Below the pieces are notes generated by a model. It was not told where the DNA came from, made no database searches, and was given only the letters and a program-made list of their open reading frames with translations. A stretch of 64,000 nucleotides of DNA from Corynebacterium sp. 21KM1197. Lineage in GTDB: Bacteria > Actinomycetota > Actinomycetes > Mycobacteriales > Mycobacteriaceae. This document shows positions 27,833 through 36,473 of this stretch, piece by piece. Position 1 is the first letter of the stretch. The number at the start of each line of letters is the position of its first letter. Both the position numbers and the translations under genes were made by a program. The DNA lies in the NCBI RefSeq assembly GCF_033783015.1, contig NZ_CP123907.1, forward strand, positions 1,612,001 through 1,676,000. The letters are read 5' to 3'.

Positions 27833-29350
27833 ATGCTGCCATCCACCTCCGTCATGGATCGCGCCAAAGCACATCACCTCAAGGAAATCGAGGTTCTCCC
27901 CACGCTGGGTGCTCAGGCACCCGGCACCTGGTGCGTTATTGGCGAGCACACCGATGAGTTCGGAGGAACCGTGGTGGTGTCTCCCCTGGATCTCGCCACC
28001 GCGGTGGTCCTCAGCCCTCGGCACGATGGCGTTCTCTCCCTGCGCGGCGAGTTCGCCGGAACTAACATTCCCTCCGTCACGGTCCGGATCCGTCACGCCG
28101 CCACCAATTCCGCGGTGCTTCAGCGCGCAGCCCGCCTCATCACCACCCTGATTCAGCGCCAAATCCTCAGCAGAGATACCGCCGGTTTTGACATCACCGT
28201 GTGCTCCGACGTTCCCCTGGGCTCTGGATTGGGCGCGCTTCATTCCTTCGATGCGGCACTGGGCCTGGCCTTGTACCCGGAGGCTCACTCCCCGGCGGAG
28301 GCCCCCCTGCGCGCGCGCCTAGCCTCGATATGCTCCCAGGCGGTGCGCTCCCTTCCCGGAACGCAGGTGCTGCGGGCCCGGCACATCGCGGCACTGCGGG
28401 GAATATCCGGCCGCCCCTGCGTGGTGAATTATTCCGATGGGTCTGTCACGGATAGCCTCCCCTTGCACTCCTCGCGCATGGTAGCGCTAGCGATCGGTGC
28501 ACCGCATAGTGGTATGGAGCCAGCCCGAGGCAATGCGGAGAACCCCGTGAGCAGTAAAGCCAACGCAACCGGCACCACCGCACAGCCCACAATCCCCGCT
28601 GATCAGTCCTCCACCGCAGAGCCTCCCACGGACCACTCCACAGTGCCCACCCAGCCCACCACCAGGCCTGCCGCACCCACATCGTCCACAGCACCCACAG
28701 CGTCCACTGCCCCCGGCCTCCCCGAGCACGCTTCCCCCGGGAACACCGCTAGCCGCAGCACCCCCGCCTCCACGCAGCGGCGCTTCATCGAGGACGCCGC
28801 CCACGCCTTTGGCACGGAGTACCTGCGCCTGCTTCCCGATTCCACGCCTCGGGTCCTGGATTGGCTCAAGGCCGTGTATGCCGTACACGATCCCCAGGGA
28901 TATCCCTCCGTTGAGGAGGCCTCCGGCCTCCTCCGCTTCTGGGAGGAGGAGACGCAGCGGAGCCATCACCTTGTTTCCCTGCTTCGTGGGCGGCGCGGTG
29001 GTGAGGTTCCCGCTTTGCTCAACGAGTCCCGCCTCGCCACCGTTGCGGCATACGGGACTGCCTCCCCGGCCCTCACCAACCTCACCCAAGCGTGCCTGGA
29101 ACTAAGCGCCGCCAGCGTGCGTCCCACTCGCTCCGGCGTATCCGAGTGGGTCGCGGTGCTGGTGGAGGAGGACAAGGCTGCCGCATTCCGGCAAAACATA
29201 ACCCAGCAGGACATATCCCGGGAGAACATCGTGGAGAAAGACGGCGCAACGAGCACACCCCAAACAACAAACTCACAGCCGGTCTCCCCGGTGAGCGTCA
29301 TTCCGCTGCACCCCGGCGAGACGGCCCGCGCATACGAGTTCCCGGCTTAG
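27833..29350 (+). CDS. Galactokinase-like GHMP kinase homologue, degenerate
   Basis: A 505-residue GHMP-type protein. GEHTDEFGGTVV replaces the galactokinase signature GxHTDYNxG and SDVPLGSGLGALHSFDAALG replaces the ATP loop PxGxGLSSS; the C-terminal domain (FGTEYLRLLPDS, LLNESRLA) also has a galactokinase-like order. Between about residues 225 and 320 lies a Pro/Thr/Ser/Ala-rich insert that cannot fold as the core. The ATG at 27833 has CAGGAG before it, and the next in-frame ATG is 27854. Whether it is an active sugar kinase is doubtful; several catalytic positions differ. Confidence 0.65.
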   Translation: MLPSTSVMDRAKAHHLKEIEVLPTLGAQAPGTWCVIGEHTDEFGGTVVVSPLDLATAVVLSPRHDGVLSLRGEFAGTNIPSVTVRIRHAATNSAVLQRAARLITTLIQRQILSRDTAGFDITVCSDVPLGSGLGALHSFDAALGLALYPEAHSPAEAPLRARLASICSQAVRSLPGTQVLRARHIAALRGISGRPCVVNYSDGSVTDSLPLHSSRMVALAIGAPHSGMEPARGNAENPVSSKANATGTTAQPTIPADQSSTAEPPTDHSTVPTQPTTRPAAPTSSTAPTASTAPGLPEHASPGNTASRSTPASTQRRFIEDAAHAFGTEYLRLLPDSTPRVLDWLKAVYAVHDPQGYPSVEEASGLLRFWEEETQRSHHLVSLLRGRRGGEVPALLNESRLATVAAYGTASPALTNLTQACLELSAASVRPTRSGVSEWVAVLVEEDKAAAFRQNITQQDISRENIVEKDGATSTPQTTNSQPVSPVSVIPLHPGETARAYEFPA

Positions 29351-29393
29351 AATCCGCAGAATCACGCGGCAGAATAATCCCCCTCCAAAAAAG

Positions 29394-29820
29394 GCGAATG
29401 AGTCGATCTATGAGCCGGATTCTGTCTCCGCTCACGCTATAAGCCTGAGCGGCGGCGAACATCCATCTGGGTCGATCATCGCTGATCGCCTCAAGCAGCT
29501 ACCTGCGAACTCGGGCGGGCAGCCCTCTATCATTCGCTCCCGGCGCACCATCACGGTGCACCTCGTTGCCTTGCTCCCGGTGGGGTTTACCTGGCCGGGG
29601 CAGTCACCTGCCCCGCCGGTGCGCTCTTACCGCACCCTTTCACCCTCACTCGCGCTCAAAGTGCGAGCGGTCTCCTTTCTGTGGCACTTTCCCGCGGGTC
29701 GCCCCGGGTTGCCGTTAGCAACCACCGTGCCCTGTGGAGTCCGGACTTTCCTCGGCGGCGCGCCTGCTCACATCCGTGGGTGGTTCGCTCCGCCGCGTTC
29801 GCCCGATCGGCTCATTCGCG
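29394..29820 (-). ncRNA. rnpB: RNase P RNA (M1 RNA), type A
   Basis: Read on the minus strand, this is the catalytic RNA of RNase P. The universal core is present: CGAGGAAAGTCCGGACTCC near 29751, GGTAAACCCC near 29590, and the 3' element with AGACAGAATCCGGCTCA near 29425. The 5' end GCGAATGAG(C)CGATC pairs with the 3' end GATCG(A)CTCATTCGC to form helix P1, which sets the limits (about 427 nt). A run of T (aaaaaagg on the plus strand at 29386-29393) follows P1 and can terminate transcription. It processes the 5' ends of tRNAs. Confidence 0.95.
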
Positions 29821-29863
29821 GCTTTTAAGGATACTCCCTGAATCCACTGAGGCTAAAAAGCCG

Positions 29864-31060
29864 TTACGGAGCAGCGGACTCGCCGCCCCTGCCGATGTTG
29901 ATTCCCCGGATCAACCCACGCTCGCCTATGAATTCCACCACGGAGACGGAGGCTACGTCCACGAAAACCCGGTGGAAGAACTCCGGCCCGCCCCCCAGAG
30001 CCTGGCGGAGCAGGGACTTGATGGGATTGACGTGGCTCACCAGCACCACCGTGGAGCCCTCGTGCTCTTGAAGCAGCCTCCGGCACAGCGCGGTAATCCG
30101 CCGGTGCAGATCGTCCAGGGATTCTCCGCCCGGGGGCGCAACGGAGGTGTCTTTGAGCCAGGCGGAGTGGAGCCGGGGGTTTTCCGTTTGCGCCCTGGCG
30201 ATCTCCTTGCCGTCCCAATCGCCAAAGTCCACCTCGATGAGCCCCTCCTCCACCGTCACCGATCCCGCCACCGCCTGGGCCACCTTCTGCGCGGTGCGGC
30301 GGGTTCGGGTCAGGGGCGAGGAAAGGATCGTGGGCGTGACGTCTCCCACGAGCGAGCGCACCACCCGCGCGGCACGCTCCGCCTGCGCGGTGCCTTTTTG
30401 CGTGAGGTCGGGATCGCTCTGCCCTGAATAGCAACCACGCACGGTGTGCTCGGTCTCCCCGTGGCGTACCAGAATGAGCCTGGTGATGGGCTTTTCCTCC
30501 GGGTTGAGCCACTGCGCTGCGGTGGTCATGCCCTCGGAGGCCGATACCACGGCGGAGGAATCGGACCTCGCCCGCGCACCGCCCTCGGGGCGAGCCGAGC
30601 CGACTTCCGCAAACACCGCCCCGGTATCCTTCACCATTCCCGGTTTCGCCCCCCGCGCGGCGGCATCCATCGCCACGTTGGAGAGGGCATCGGCCTTTTT
30701 GTTCTTTTCGCGCGGCACCCACTGGAAGGTCACGGAGTCAAAGGTGCTCATCACCTGCTTGGCTCTCCGCGCCAACTTCTGCATATCGGGGTGCTTGATC
30801 TTCCAGCGGCCGGACATCTGCTCCACCACGAGCTTGGAGTCCATGTACACCGCCACCTCGGTTGCCCCGTAATCCCGGGCAGCCTCCAGGCCGATGAGCA
30901 GACCATAGTATTCCGCCACGTTATTCGTGGCGGACTTCCCCACCACGTAGGCCTGTTCGCGCAGGACCGTGGCACGGGGGGCGTCGTAAAGCACGCTGCC
31001 GGACCCGGCAATGCCGGGGTTGCCGCGGGAGCCACCATCGGCTTCTATGCATACCTTCAC
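29864..31060 (-). CDS. Bifunctional RNase HI / histidine phosphatase
   Basis: A 398-residue fusion known from actinobacteria (Rv2228c type). The N-terminal RNase HI domain has EADGGSRGNPG, AEYYGLLIGLEAA, VAVYMDSKLVVEQMSGRW and KKADALSNVAMD, holding the DEDD metal residues. After a linker of about 40 residues the C-terminal histidine phosphatase (CobC-like) has LILVRHGETEHT and VLVSHVNPIK. It cuts RNA in RNA-DNA hybrids; the phosphatase may act on alpha-ribazole phosphate or others. Start is the GTG at 31060, giving MKVCIEADGG, overlapping the preceding gene by four bases. Confidence 0.9.
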   Translation of the reverse strand: MKVCIEADGGSRGNPGIAGSGSVLYDAPRATVLREQAYVVGKSATNNVAEYYGLLIGLEAARDYGATEVAVYMDSKLVVEQMSGRWKIKHPDMQKLARRAKQVMSTFDSVTFQWVPREKNKKADALSNVAMDAAARGAKPGMVKDTGAVFAEVGSARPEGGARARSDSSAVVSASEGMTTAAQWLNPEEKPITRLILVRHGETEHTVRGCYSGQSDPDLTQKGTAQAERAARVVRSLVGDVTPTILSSPLTRTRRTAQKVAQAVAGSVTVEEGLIEVDFGDWDGKEIARAQTENPRLHSAWLKDTSVAPPGGESLDDLHRRITALCRRLLQEHEGSTVVLVSHVNPIKSLLRQALGGGPEFFHRVFVDVASVSVVEFIGERGLIRGINIGRGGESAAP

Positions 31061-31782
31061 GAGGAACTCCCCTGGCGGATCAGGTAGGAGCCGCAGTTGG
31101 GGCACTGCGGAACCTCATCGGCCGGGGTGCGCGCGATCTCGGAACGGTCGGCGGCGGGAAGCACGATGAAGCACCCGCCGCAGGAGCGCCCGTTGAAGGC
31201 CGCGGCCCCCACGCCATTTTCCTCGCGCTGGCGCTGGAACTCCGCCACCGCGTCCTCACCCAGCGCCGCCTCGATCTCCCGGATCCGAGCCTCGGAGTCG
31301 TCCTGAGGAGCCTGAGCGCCGTGCTCCGCGGCGGCCCGCTCGGCGGCCTCAAGCCTCCCGGCCAGGTCCTTGAGTTTGTCCTCGTGCAGATCCCGGTTTC
31401 CACGCAGGGCATGAACCTCGTTGTGGGCCTCTTGTAGTTCGCTCATCAGATCGGCGATGCGGGACTTGGCGGAGTAAAGATCGTGCTTGAGATCCCGGCG
31501 GCGTTCCTCGTCCTCGGTGGCCCCGAGTTCCCTCTTATCCTCGCGCTCCCGCTTGCGCAGTTTGCGTTCGTCCTCCTGGATGCGCAGGATCTCCGCCTCC
31601 ATGTCCTCCACGGCCATGCGCGCGCTGGCGGCGGCGGTGGAAAGGCGCTGGCGCTCAGCACGCAGCCGCTCCACCTCCTCTTCCTCCGCGCTGCGCTGCG
31701 GGCGGGTACCCACCACGGAGGCCGAGCGGAGCAAGGTGGATAGTTCCAGGAGGTCGCGTTGTTCAGAGTTGCTGAGCTTCAT
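31057..31782 (-). CDS. Zinc ribbon domain protein with long coiled coil
   Basis: A 241-residue protein of the CT398/Rv2229c type. A long coiled coil (Arg/Glu/Leu-rich, residues about 20-150) is followed by a C4 zinc ribbon: CGGCF...CPNCG. Family members may bind nucleic acids. It is coupled to the RNase H-phosphatase gene by a GTGA overlap and lies 11 bases after nif3, so nif3, zinc ribbon and RNase H form one operon, an order also seen in mycobacteria. Confidence 0.9.
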   Translation of the reverse strand: MKLSNSEQRDLLELSTLLRSASVVGTRPQRSAEEEEVERLRAERQRLSTAAASARMAVEDMEAEILRIQEDERKLRKREREDKRELGATEDEERRRDLKHDLYSAKSRIADLMSELQEAHNEVHALRGNRDLHEDKLKDLAGRLEAAERAAAEHGAQAPQDDSEARIREIEAALGEDAVAEFQRQREENGVGAAAFNGRSCGGCFIVLPAADRSEIARTPADEVPQCPNCGSYLIRQGSSS

Positions 31783-31793
31783 ATCTGTCCTTT

Positions 31794-32657
31794 TTACCCC
31801 TGCGGGTGCGCGGAGAGTGTCCACGGGTCGGTGCGAATATCAATGACCTCGGTGCGCAGACCGGTTTGTTCCGCCACGATCTGCGCGGCCTGCTGCGTCC
31901 ACGGGAACTCGCTGGCCCAGTGCGCGGTGTCGATCACGGCGGGCCCTCCCGCGCGCAGGTACTCATCCACCGGGTGATGACGCAGATCGGAGGTGACGTA
32001 CACGTCCACCCCCAGGTCGCGCACGGCGTCGAGGAAGCTATCCCCGGCCCCGGAGGATACCGCCACGGTGCGCACCATCTGCTCCGGGTCCCCGGCGGCG
32101 CGCACGCCCCATTCCGTCTTCGGCAGGGCGTCGGCCACCCGCTGCACAAAGTCCCGCAGCGGCATGGGTTTAGGCAGCACCCCCACCCGCCCCAGTCCGG
32201 TGGCGGTATCGAGGTCCTCGGCGGCGGGATCGGTGGGCTTGATGGGCCTACCCGGCGTGATCCCCACCAGTTCCGCCAGGCGATCGTTTACGCCGGGGCG
32301 GGCGGAATCGGCATTGGTGTGGGCAGCCATGAGCGCCACGCCCCCGGTGATCAGGGTGTGCAGCACCTTGCCCTTGGGAGTATCGGCGGCCACACTGTGC
32401 GCGCCGCGCAGCAGGAGCGGGTGATGGACCACCAACATCTGCGCGCCCATCTCCACGGCGCGCTCGGCCACCGCCTGGGTGCAATCCAGGGCAAAAGCCA
32501 CGGTGCGCACCCGTGCCTGCGGATCGCCACAGATCAGCCCCACGTGATCCCAGCTCTCCGCCAGTTCGGGCGGATAGGCTGCCTCGATCACCTCGCGCAC
32601 GCTTCCCACCGTGCTCGCGGCGGCGCTCACGGCCCCCGGAGACTGTTCCTCGCTCAT
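31794..32657 (-). CDS. Nif3-like dinuclear metal centre hexameric protein
   Basis: A 287-residue protein of the Nif3/YbgI (DUF34) family. It has YPPELAESWDHVGLICGDPQ at the start, VHHPLLLRGAHS and AAHTNADSA, which carry the His/Asp/Glu metal ligands, and DTAHWASEFPW near the end. It is probably a metal-dependent hydrolase or chaperone, sometimes labelled GTP cyclohydrolase 1 type 2, though the function is unsettled. It is the first gene of the three-gene minus-strand operon and is divergent from the phosphatase gene. Confidence 0.92.
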   Translation of the reverse strand: MSEEQSPGAVSAAASTVGSVREVIEAAYPPELAESWDHVGLICGDPQARVRTVAFALDCTQAVAERAVEMGAQMLVVHHPLLLRGAHSVAADTPKGKVLHTLITGGVALMAAHTNADSARPGVNDRLAELVGITPGRPIKPTDPAAEDLDTATGLGRVGVLPKPMPLRDFVQRVADALPKTEWGVRAAGDPEQMVRTVAVSSGAGDSFLDAVRDLGVDVYVTSDLRHHPVDEYLRAGGPAVIDTAHWASEFPWTQQAAQIVAEQTGLRTEVIDIRTDPWTLSAHPQG

Positions 32658-32766
32658 TTTCCTGTCCTTTCTCCTCGTGCCCTCAATTCTTCACAGTCTA
32701 GGTATTCTTCTGCCACACTGGTGAGCGTAAAAGAGCCCCGCCCTACACAAATGGGAAAAGAGAACC

Positions 32767-33249
32767 ATGACCCTTCACATTGACTTTGTGTGCACCGGAA
32801 ATATCTGCCGTTCCCCGATGGCGGAAGTCATGCTTCGCGACGCCGCCGCGCAGGCAGGATTGAGCACCGCCCTCACCGTCACCTCGTGCGGCCTCGGCGG
32901 CTGGCACGAGGGCGAACCCGCGGATTCGCGCACCCTGAGCGAACTCGCCGCCCGTGGACACGACGGCTCCACCTTGCGCGCCAGCCAGTTTTCCCCGGAT
33001 GACGCCCAGGCCGATCTCCTCGTGGCCCTGGACACCGGGCATCGCTCCCGCCTGATCGTGGAGCACGGTATCCCCGCCGAGCGGGTGCGCCTGCTGCGCA
33101 GCTTCGACCCGGATTCCCCCGAGGAGGCCTCCGTGGCCGATCCCTATTACGGCGGCCAGGAGGGCTTTCGCGCCTGCTACGAGCAGATCGACGCCGCGCT
33201 ACCCGGATTGCTCGATTGGGTACGCGCGCACCGCGAGGCCGAGCGCTAA
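32767..33249 (+). CDS. Low-molecular-weight protein tyrosine phosphatase
   Basis: A 160-residue LMW-PTP. The P-loop CTGNICRS gives CX5R with Cys9 and Arg15, and the catalytic Asp lies in VADPYYGG near the C-terminus. It resembles the mycobacterial PtpA position (next to SURF1). It dephosphorylates tyrosines of unknown partners. A 33-base gap separates it from the SURF1 gene on the same strand. Confidence 0.93.
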   Translation: MTLHIDFVCTGNICRSPMAEVMLRDAAAQAGLSTALTVTSCGLGGWHEGEPADSRTLSELAARGHDGSTLRASQFSPDDAQADLLVALDTGHRSRLIVEHGIPAERVRLLRSFDPDSPEEASVADPYYGGQEGFRACYEQIDAALPGLLDWVRAHREAER

Positions 33250-33282
33250 ACTCCATAACCCGCCTGGACTAGGCTGTACCGC

Positions 33283-34251
33283 GTGAGCACAACCGTGAAG
33301 GACCGTTACGGAGCACAACGCCGCCGCCCGGCATGGCGGGTGTTTTTCAAGCCGGGGTGGATTATTTCCGCCCTGTTCATCGTGGTGTTTTCCTACTTCG
33401 CCTTTACCTTTTTAGCCCCCTGGCAGCTCGGCAAGGACTCGGAGATCGTCGAGCGCAACGAGCGCATTGCCGAGGCCTTTGAGCACGATCCGCTTCCCGT
33501 TTCCGAGGTCTTTTCCCACGGGAGCATCGACCCCGCCGATGAATGGCGGCGCGTCACCCTCACCGGGCAATACCTCCCCGATTCCGAGGTGGTGCTGCGC
33601 ATGCGGGCCAGCGATTCCGGCCCCGCCGTGCAGGTGCTTACCCCCTTCCGCGCCACCGATGGCACCACCTACCTCATCCATCGCGGCTTCGAGCCCACCA
33701 CCGGGGCCGGGGTGCCCGAATATCAGGCCGCCCCCACCACGGAGGTCAGCATCGTGGGTGTGGCGCGCCGCAACGAGGTCGCTCCGGAGCGCCAGCCCTT
33801 TGAGGAATCCGGCCACATGCAGGTGTACGGCATTAACACGGAGCAGATACACCAGGCCACGGGGCAGGAATTGGCCCGCGATTATATTCAGCTCACCGAG
33901 GGGGAACCCGGCGAGATCACCGCCATGCCCATTCCCAAACTCGATCGCGGCTCGCACCTCTCCTACGGCCTGCAATGGATCGCCTTTGGCGTAATGGCAC
34001 CCCTGGGACTCGGATACTTCATCTACGCCGAGATACGGGAGCGCCGCCGCGCCAAGCAGGAGGAGGCGGAGATGAACGCGGGGGCGGAGGCCGCTGGAAC
34101 GCCCAAGGGCCCAGAATCACTGGAGTCCACCCGCGGTGAGGCCTCACAGCCGCTCTCCCGGCGCGAACGCCGCAAGCGCTTCCAGGAGCAGTTGTGGGAC
34201 GAGGGCGCGGATTCACCGACCCCGGCCCGTCCCGATCGCTACGGAAAGTAA
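33283..34251 (+). CDS. SURF1 family protein (cytochrome oxidase biogenesis)
   Basis: A 322-residue SURF1 protein. It has two membrane segments, near residues 25-45 (WIISALFIVVFSYFAFTFLAPWQLG) and about 225-245 (LQWIAFGVMAPLGLGYFIYAE), with an extracytoplasmic domain between them that has the YLIHRGFEPT segment. The C-terminus after the second segment is charged and probably cytoplasmic (Glu/Arg/Lys rich), longer than in mitochondrial SURF1. It helps insert heme a into the aa3 oxidase. Start is the GTG at 33283. Confidence 0.88.
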   Translation: MSTTVKDRYGAQRRRPAWRVFFKPGWIISALFIVVFSYFAFTFLAPWQLGKDSEIVERNERIAEAFEHDPLPVSEVFSHGSIDPADEWRRVTLTGQYLPDSEVVLRMRASDSGPAVQVLTPFRATDGTTYLIHRGFEPTTGAGVPEYQAAPTTEVSIVGVARRNEVAPERQPFEESGHMQVYGINTEQIHQATGQELARDYIQLTEGEPGEITAMPIPKLDRGSHLSYGLQWIAFGVMAPLGLGYFIYAEIRERRRAKQEEAEMNAGAEAAGTPKGPESLESTRGEASQPLSRRERRKRFQEQLWDEGADSPTPARPDRYGK

Positions 34252-34271
34252 CGGCACCCCTCTATCCGCCC

Positions 34272-34922
34272 CTATCCGCGCGCGGCGAGATATTCCAGAA
34301 TCGCCTTGACCCTGCGGTTTTCCTCCGTGGGGTCAAGGCGCAATTTACTGAAGATATTGGATATATGCTTTGCCACCGCCGCGCCCGAGATCACCAGGTT
34401 CTGCGCAATATCGCGGTTGGATTGCCCACGCGACATCAACTCTAAGACCTCCCGCTCCCGGGGAGTGAGTTCGCCCAGGCCACTGCGCCCGGAGGCCATG
34501 AGCGCGCTGGCCACCGTGGGATCAATGACGGTGCCTCCCTGGGCCACCACCCCAAGCGAGGTGAGGAAGTCCGCGACGTCGGAAACGCGATCCTTGAGCA
34601 AATACCCCGTTCCGCTGGTGGCGTGGGCAAAGAGTTCCACGGCATAGGCCGGGGCCACGTACTGGCTGAGCACCATCACCGCCATCTCCGGGTAAATCGA
34701 GCGCAGAGACACCGCAGCCTTGAGCCCATCATCGGCCATGTTGGGCGGCATGCGCACGTCGGTGATGAGAATGTCCGGGGTGGGAATATCCGCCAGCACC
34801 TCCGCTATTTGCGGCCCGGTGGCGGCCTGGCCCACGATGCGGTGCCCGCGGCGCTCCAAAAGGCCCGCCACCCCCTCCCGCAGGAGGGCGGAATCATCGG
34901 CAAGAACAATGCGCAGGCTCAT
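34272..34922 (-). CDS. LuxR-family response regulator (NarL/LiaR type)
   Basis: A 216-residue two-component response regulator. The receiver starts IVLADDSALLREG, with the phosphoacceptor Asp in DILITDVRMPP and a Lys in GYLLKDRV. The C-terminal LuxR-type HTH is LTPREREVLELMSRGQSNRDIAQNLVIS with the KHISNIFSKL recognition helix. It overlaps the histidine kinase gene by four bases and is translated after it. The likely operator is the direct repeat at 35714-35749. Confidence 0.94.
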   Translation of the reverse strand: MSLRIVLADDSALLREGVAGLLERRGHRIVGQAATGPQIAEVLADIPTPDILITDVRMPPNMADDGLKAAVSLRSIYPEMAVMVLSQYVAPAYAVELFAHATSGTGYLLKDRVSDVADFLTSLGVVAQGGTVIDPTVASALMASGRSGLGELTPREREVLELMSRGQSNRDIAQNLVISGAAVAKHISNIFSKLRLDPTEENRRVKAILEYLAARG

Positions 34923-35644
34923 GCGGGATCACCCACCCCACTTTGGCCGCGCTCCAGCAGCAGGGGGATGGCGCAGCTCACTTGGGTGGGGCCGCCCTGG
35001 GGCGAGACGAGGGTGAGCGTGCCGCCAAAGGCCGCCAGCCGCTCCCGCATTCCGGCAAGGCCGTGTCCCTCGTGCACACTCGCCCCTCCGGGTCCCTGAT
35101 CGACCACGCTGATGCGCAGGTGGGCGTCGGAAGCCAACAGCACGCTCACCTGGGCGCCGGGGGCATGCTTGGCGGCGTTGGTGAGTGCCTCCGCCACAAA
35201 AAAGTATCCCGCGGCCACCACGCTGGGGGAAAGGTCAGGGAGTTCGTGCGGGGTATGCACGCTCACGTGGGGCCCGTAATTAGCGGCAATATCCCGCACG
35301 GCGGCGCTCAGGCCGAAATCGCTGAGCACCTGGGGGTGTATACCCCGCACCGTCGCGCGCAGAGAGGCAAGGCCGGCATCGAGGTCGGCCTTGGCCGCGC
35401 GCACCAGGTTCAGGGTCTCGCCGCGCGCGTCCAGGGTGGCCTCCCCCAGCTTGATCGCGGCCGCCACCAGGTATTGCTGCGTGCCGTCGTGGAGGTCGCG
35501 CTCAATGCGCTGCCGTTCGACCTCGTAGGCGTCGGCAATAGCTCTCCGCGAGGCCGTGAGTTCCGCGATCTTTGCGGCCTGCCGTTCCTCATGGCTTCCC
35601 TCCGCGCGCGGTCTCTTCGCGCGCCTGCCCCAGCACCACGGCAT
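34919..35644 (-). CDS. Sensor histidine kinase (HisKA_3), no membrane segments
   Basis: A 241-residue kinase of the LiaS/NarX family. The phosphoacceptor is His in ERQRIERDLHDGTQQYLV, the N box is FFVAEALTNAAKHAP, and the G box is GHGLAGMRERL. Only about 55 residues precede the His motif, and they are charged, so no membrane or sensor domain is visible. GAGG precedes the ATG at 35644. Input must come through a partner protein, possibly the divergent ABC permease, or through a cytoplasmic signal. Confidence 0.93.
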   Translation of the reverse strand: MPWCWGRRAKRPRAEGSHEERQAAKIAELTASRRAIADAYEVERQRIERDLHDGTQQYLVAAAIKLGEATLDARGETLNLVRAAKADLDAGLASLRATVRGIHPQVLSDFGLSAAVRDIAANYGPHVSVHTPHELPDLSPSVVAAGYFFVAEALTNAAKHAPGAQVSVLLASDAHLRISVVDQGPGGASVHEGHGLAGMRERLAAFGGTLTLVSPQGGPTQVSCAIPLLLERGQSGVGDPA

Positions 35645-35786
35645 GTTTTACCTCTTTATGATCATCTCGTACAGTTTCCAGTCCCACAGTAATGCGAGGG
35701 TAAAAATGGGGGTATTGCCAGCACTACCCGCATAATCATTGCCAGCACTCTGGTTTATTCCCGCGTCACCGAATGAAATGGCAGCC
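35645..35786. promoter_or_regulatory. Divergent promoter region with 12-bp direct repeats
   Basis: The sequence ATTGCCAGCACT occurs exactly twice, at 35714-35725 and 35738-35749, start-to-start distance 24 bases (about two helical turns). It lies in the 142-base gap between the kinase gene and the ABC gene. This looks like a tandem operator for the adjacent NarL-type regulator; the rest of the gap holds no gene. Confidence 0.7.
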
Positions 35787-36473
35787 ATGACACATTCACT
35801 GAGAGTTTCTGACATCACCAAGGATTACGGCGGCCATGACGTTCTCACCGGCATTTCGCTGACCATCAATGCCGGGGAAACCGTGGCCATCATGGGGCCC
35901 TCCGGCTCCGGCAAATCCACCCTCCTGCACTGCATGTCCGGGGTGCTCACCCCCACGCACGGCCACGTGTATTTTGGTGACACCCGCCTTTCCGCGCTCC
36001 CGGATCACCAGCGCTCGCGCCTGCGCCTGAAGCACTTCGGCTTTGTATTCCAGGACGGCCAACTGCTGCCGGAACTCTCCAACCTGGAAAACATCGCCCT
36101 CCCCGCCCTGCTCACCGGGCTGAGCAGAAAGGCCGCCCGCCAGCGCGCCCAACACCTCCTCGACCAACTGGGCCTTGGTGATATTGCCGAGCGCCGCCCC
36201 GCCGAAATCTCCGGCGGGCAGGCCCAGCGCGTGGCCATCGCCCGCGCCCTGGCACCCGAGCCCGCCATCGTCTTTGCCGATGAGCCCACCGGCGCGCTGG
36301 ATCAGGGTACCGGCCACGAGGTCATGCAACTCCTCACGGCCCTGGTGCAGCGCTCCGGCACGAGCCTCATCATGGTGACCCATGATGTTCAGGTGGCCCA
36401 GTGGTTGGAGCGCCGGGTGGAAATCCGCGATGGCATCATCCACGACGATCGTCTGCTGCGGGGTGCGCGATGA
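35787..36473 (+). CDS. ABC transporter ATP-binding protein (LolD/MacB type)
   Basis: A 228-residue ATPase. Walker A is GPSGSGKSTLLHC, the signature is ISGGQAQRVAIARAL, Walker B is IVFADEPTGALD and the H loop is MVTHD. It groups with MacB/BceA-like ATPases that partner FtsX-type permeases. Start: ATG at 35787; upstream in-frame ATGs at 35778 and 35739 are possible. The stop overlaps the permease start (ATGA). The direct repeats lie 38-73 bases before the start. Confidence 0.93.
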   Translation: MTHSLRVSDITKDYGGHDVLTGISLTINAGETVAIMGPSGSGKSTLLHCMSGVLTPTHGHVYFGDTRLSALPDHQRSRLRLKHFGFVFQDGQLLPELSNLENIALPALLTGLSRKAARQRAQHLLDQLGLGDIAERRPAEISGGQAQRVAIARALAPEPAIVFADEPTGALDQGTGHEVMQLLTALVQRSGTSLIMVTHDVQVAQWLERRVEIRDGIIHDDRLLRGAR

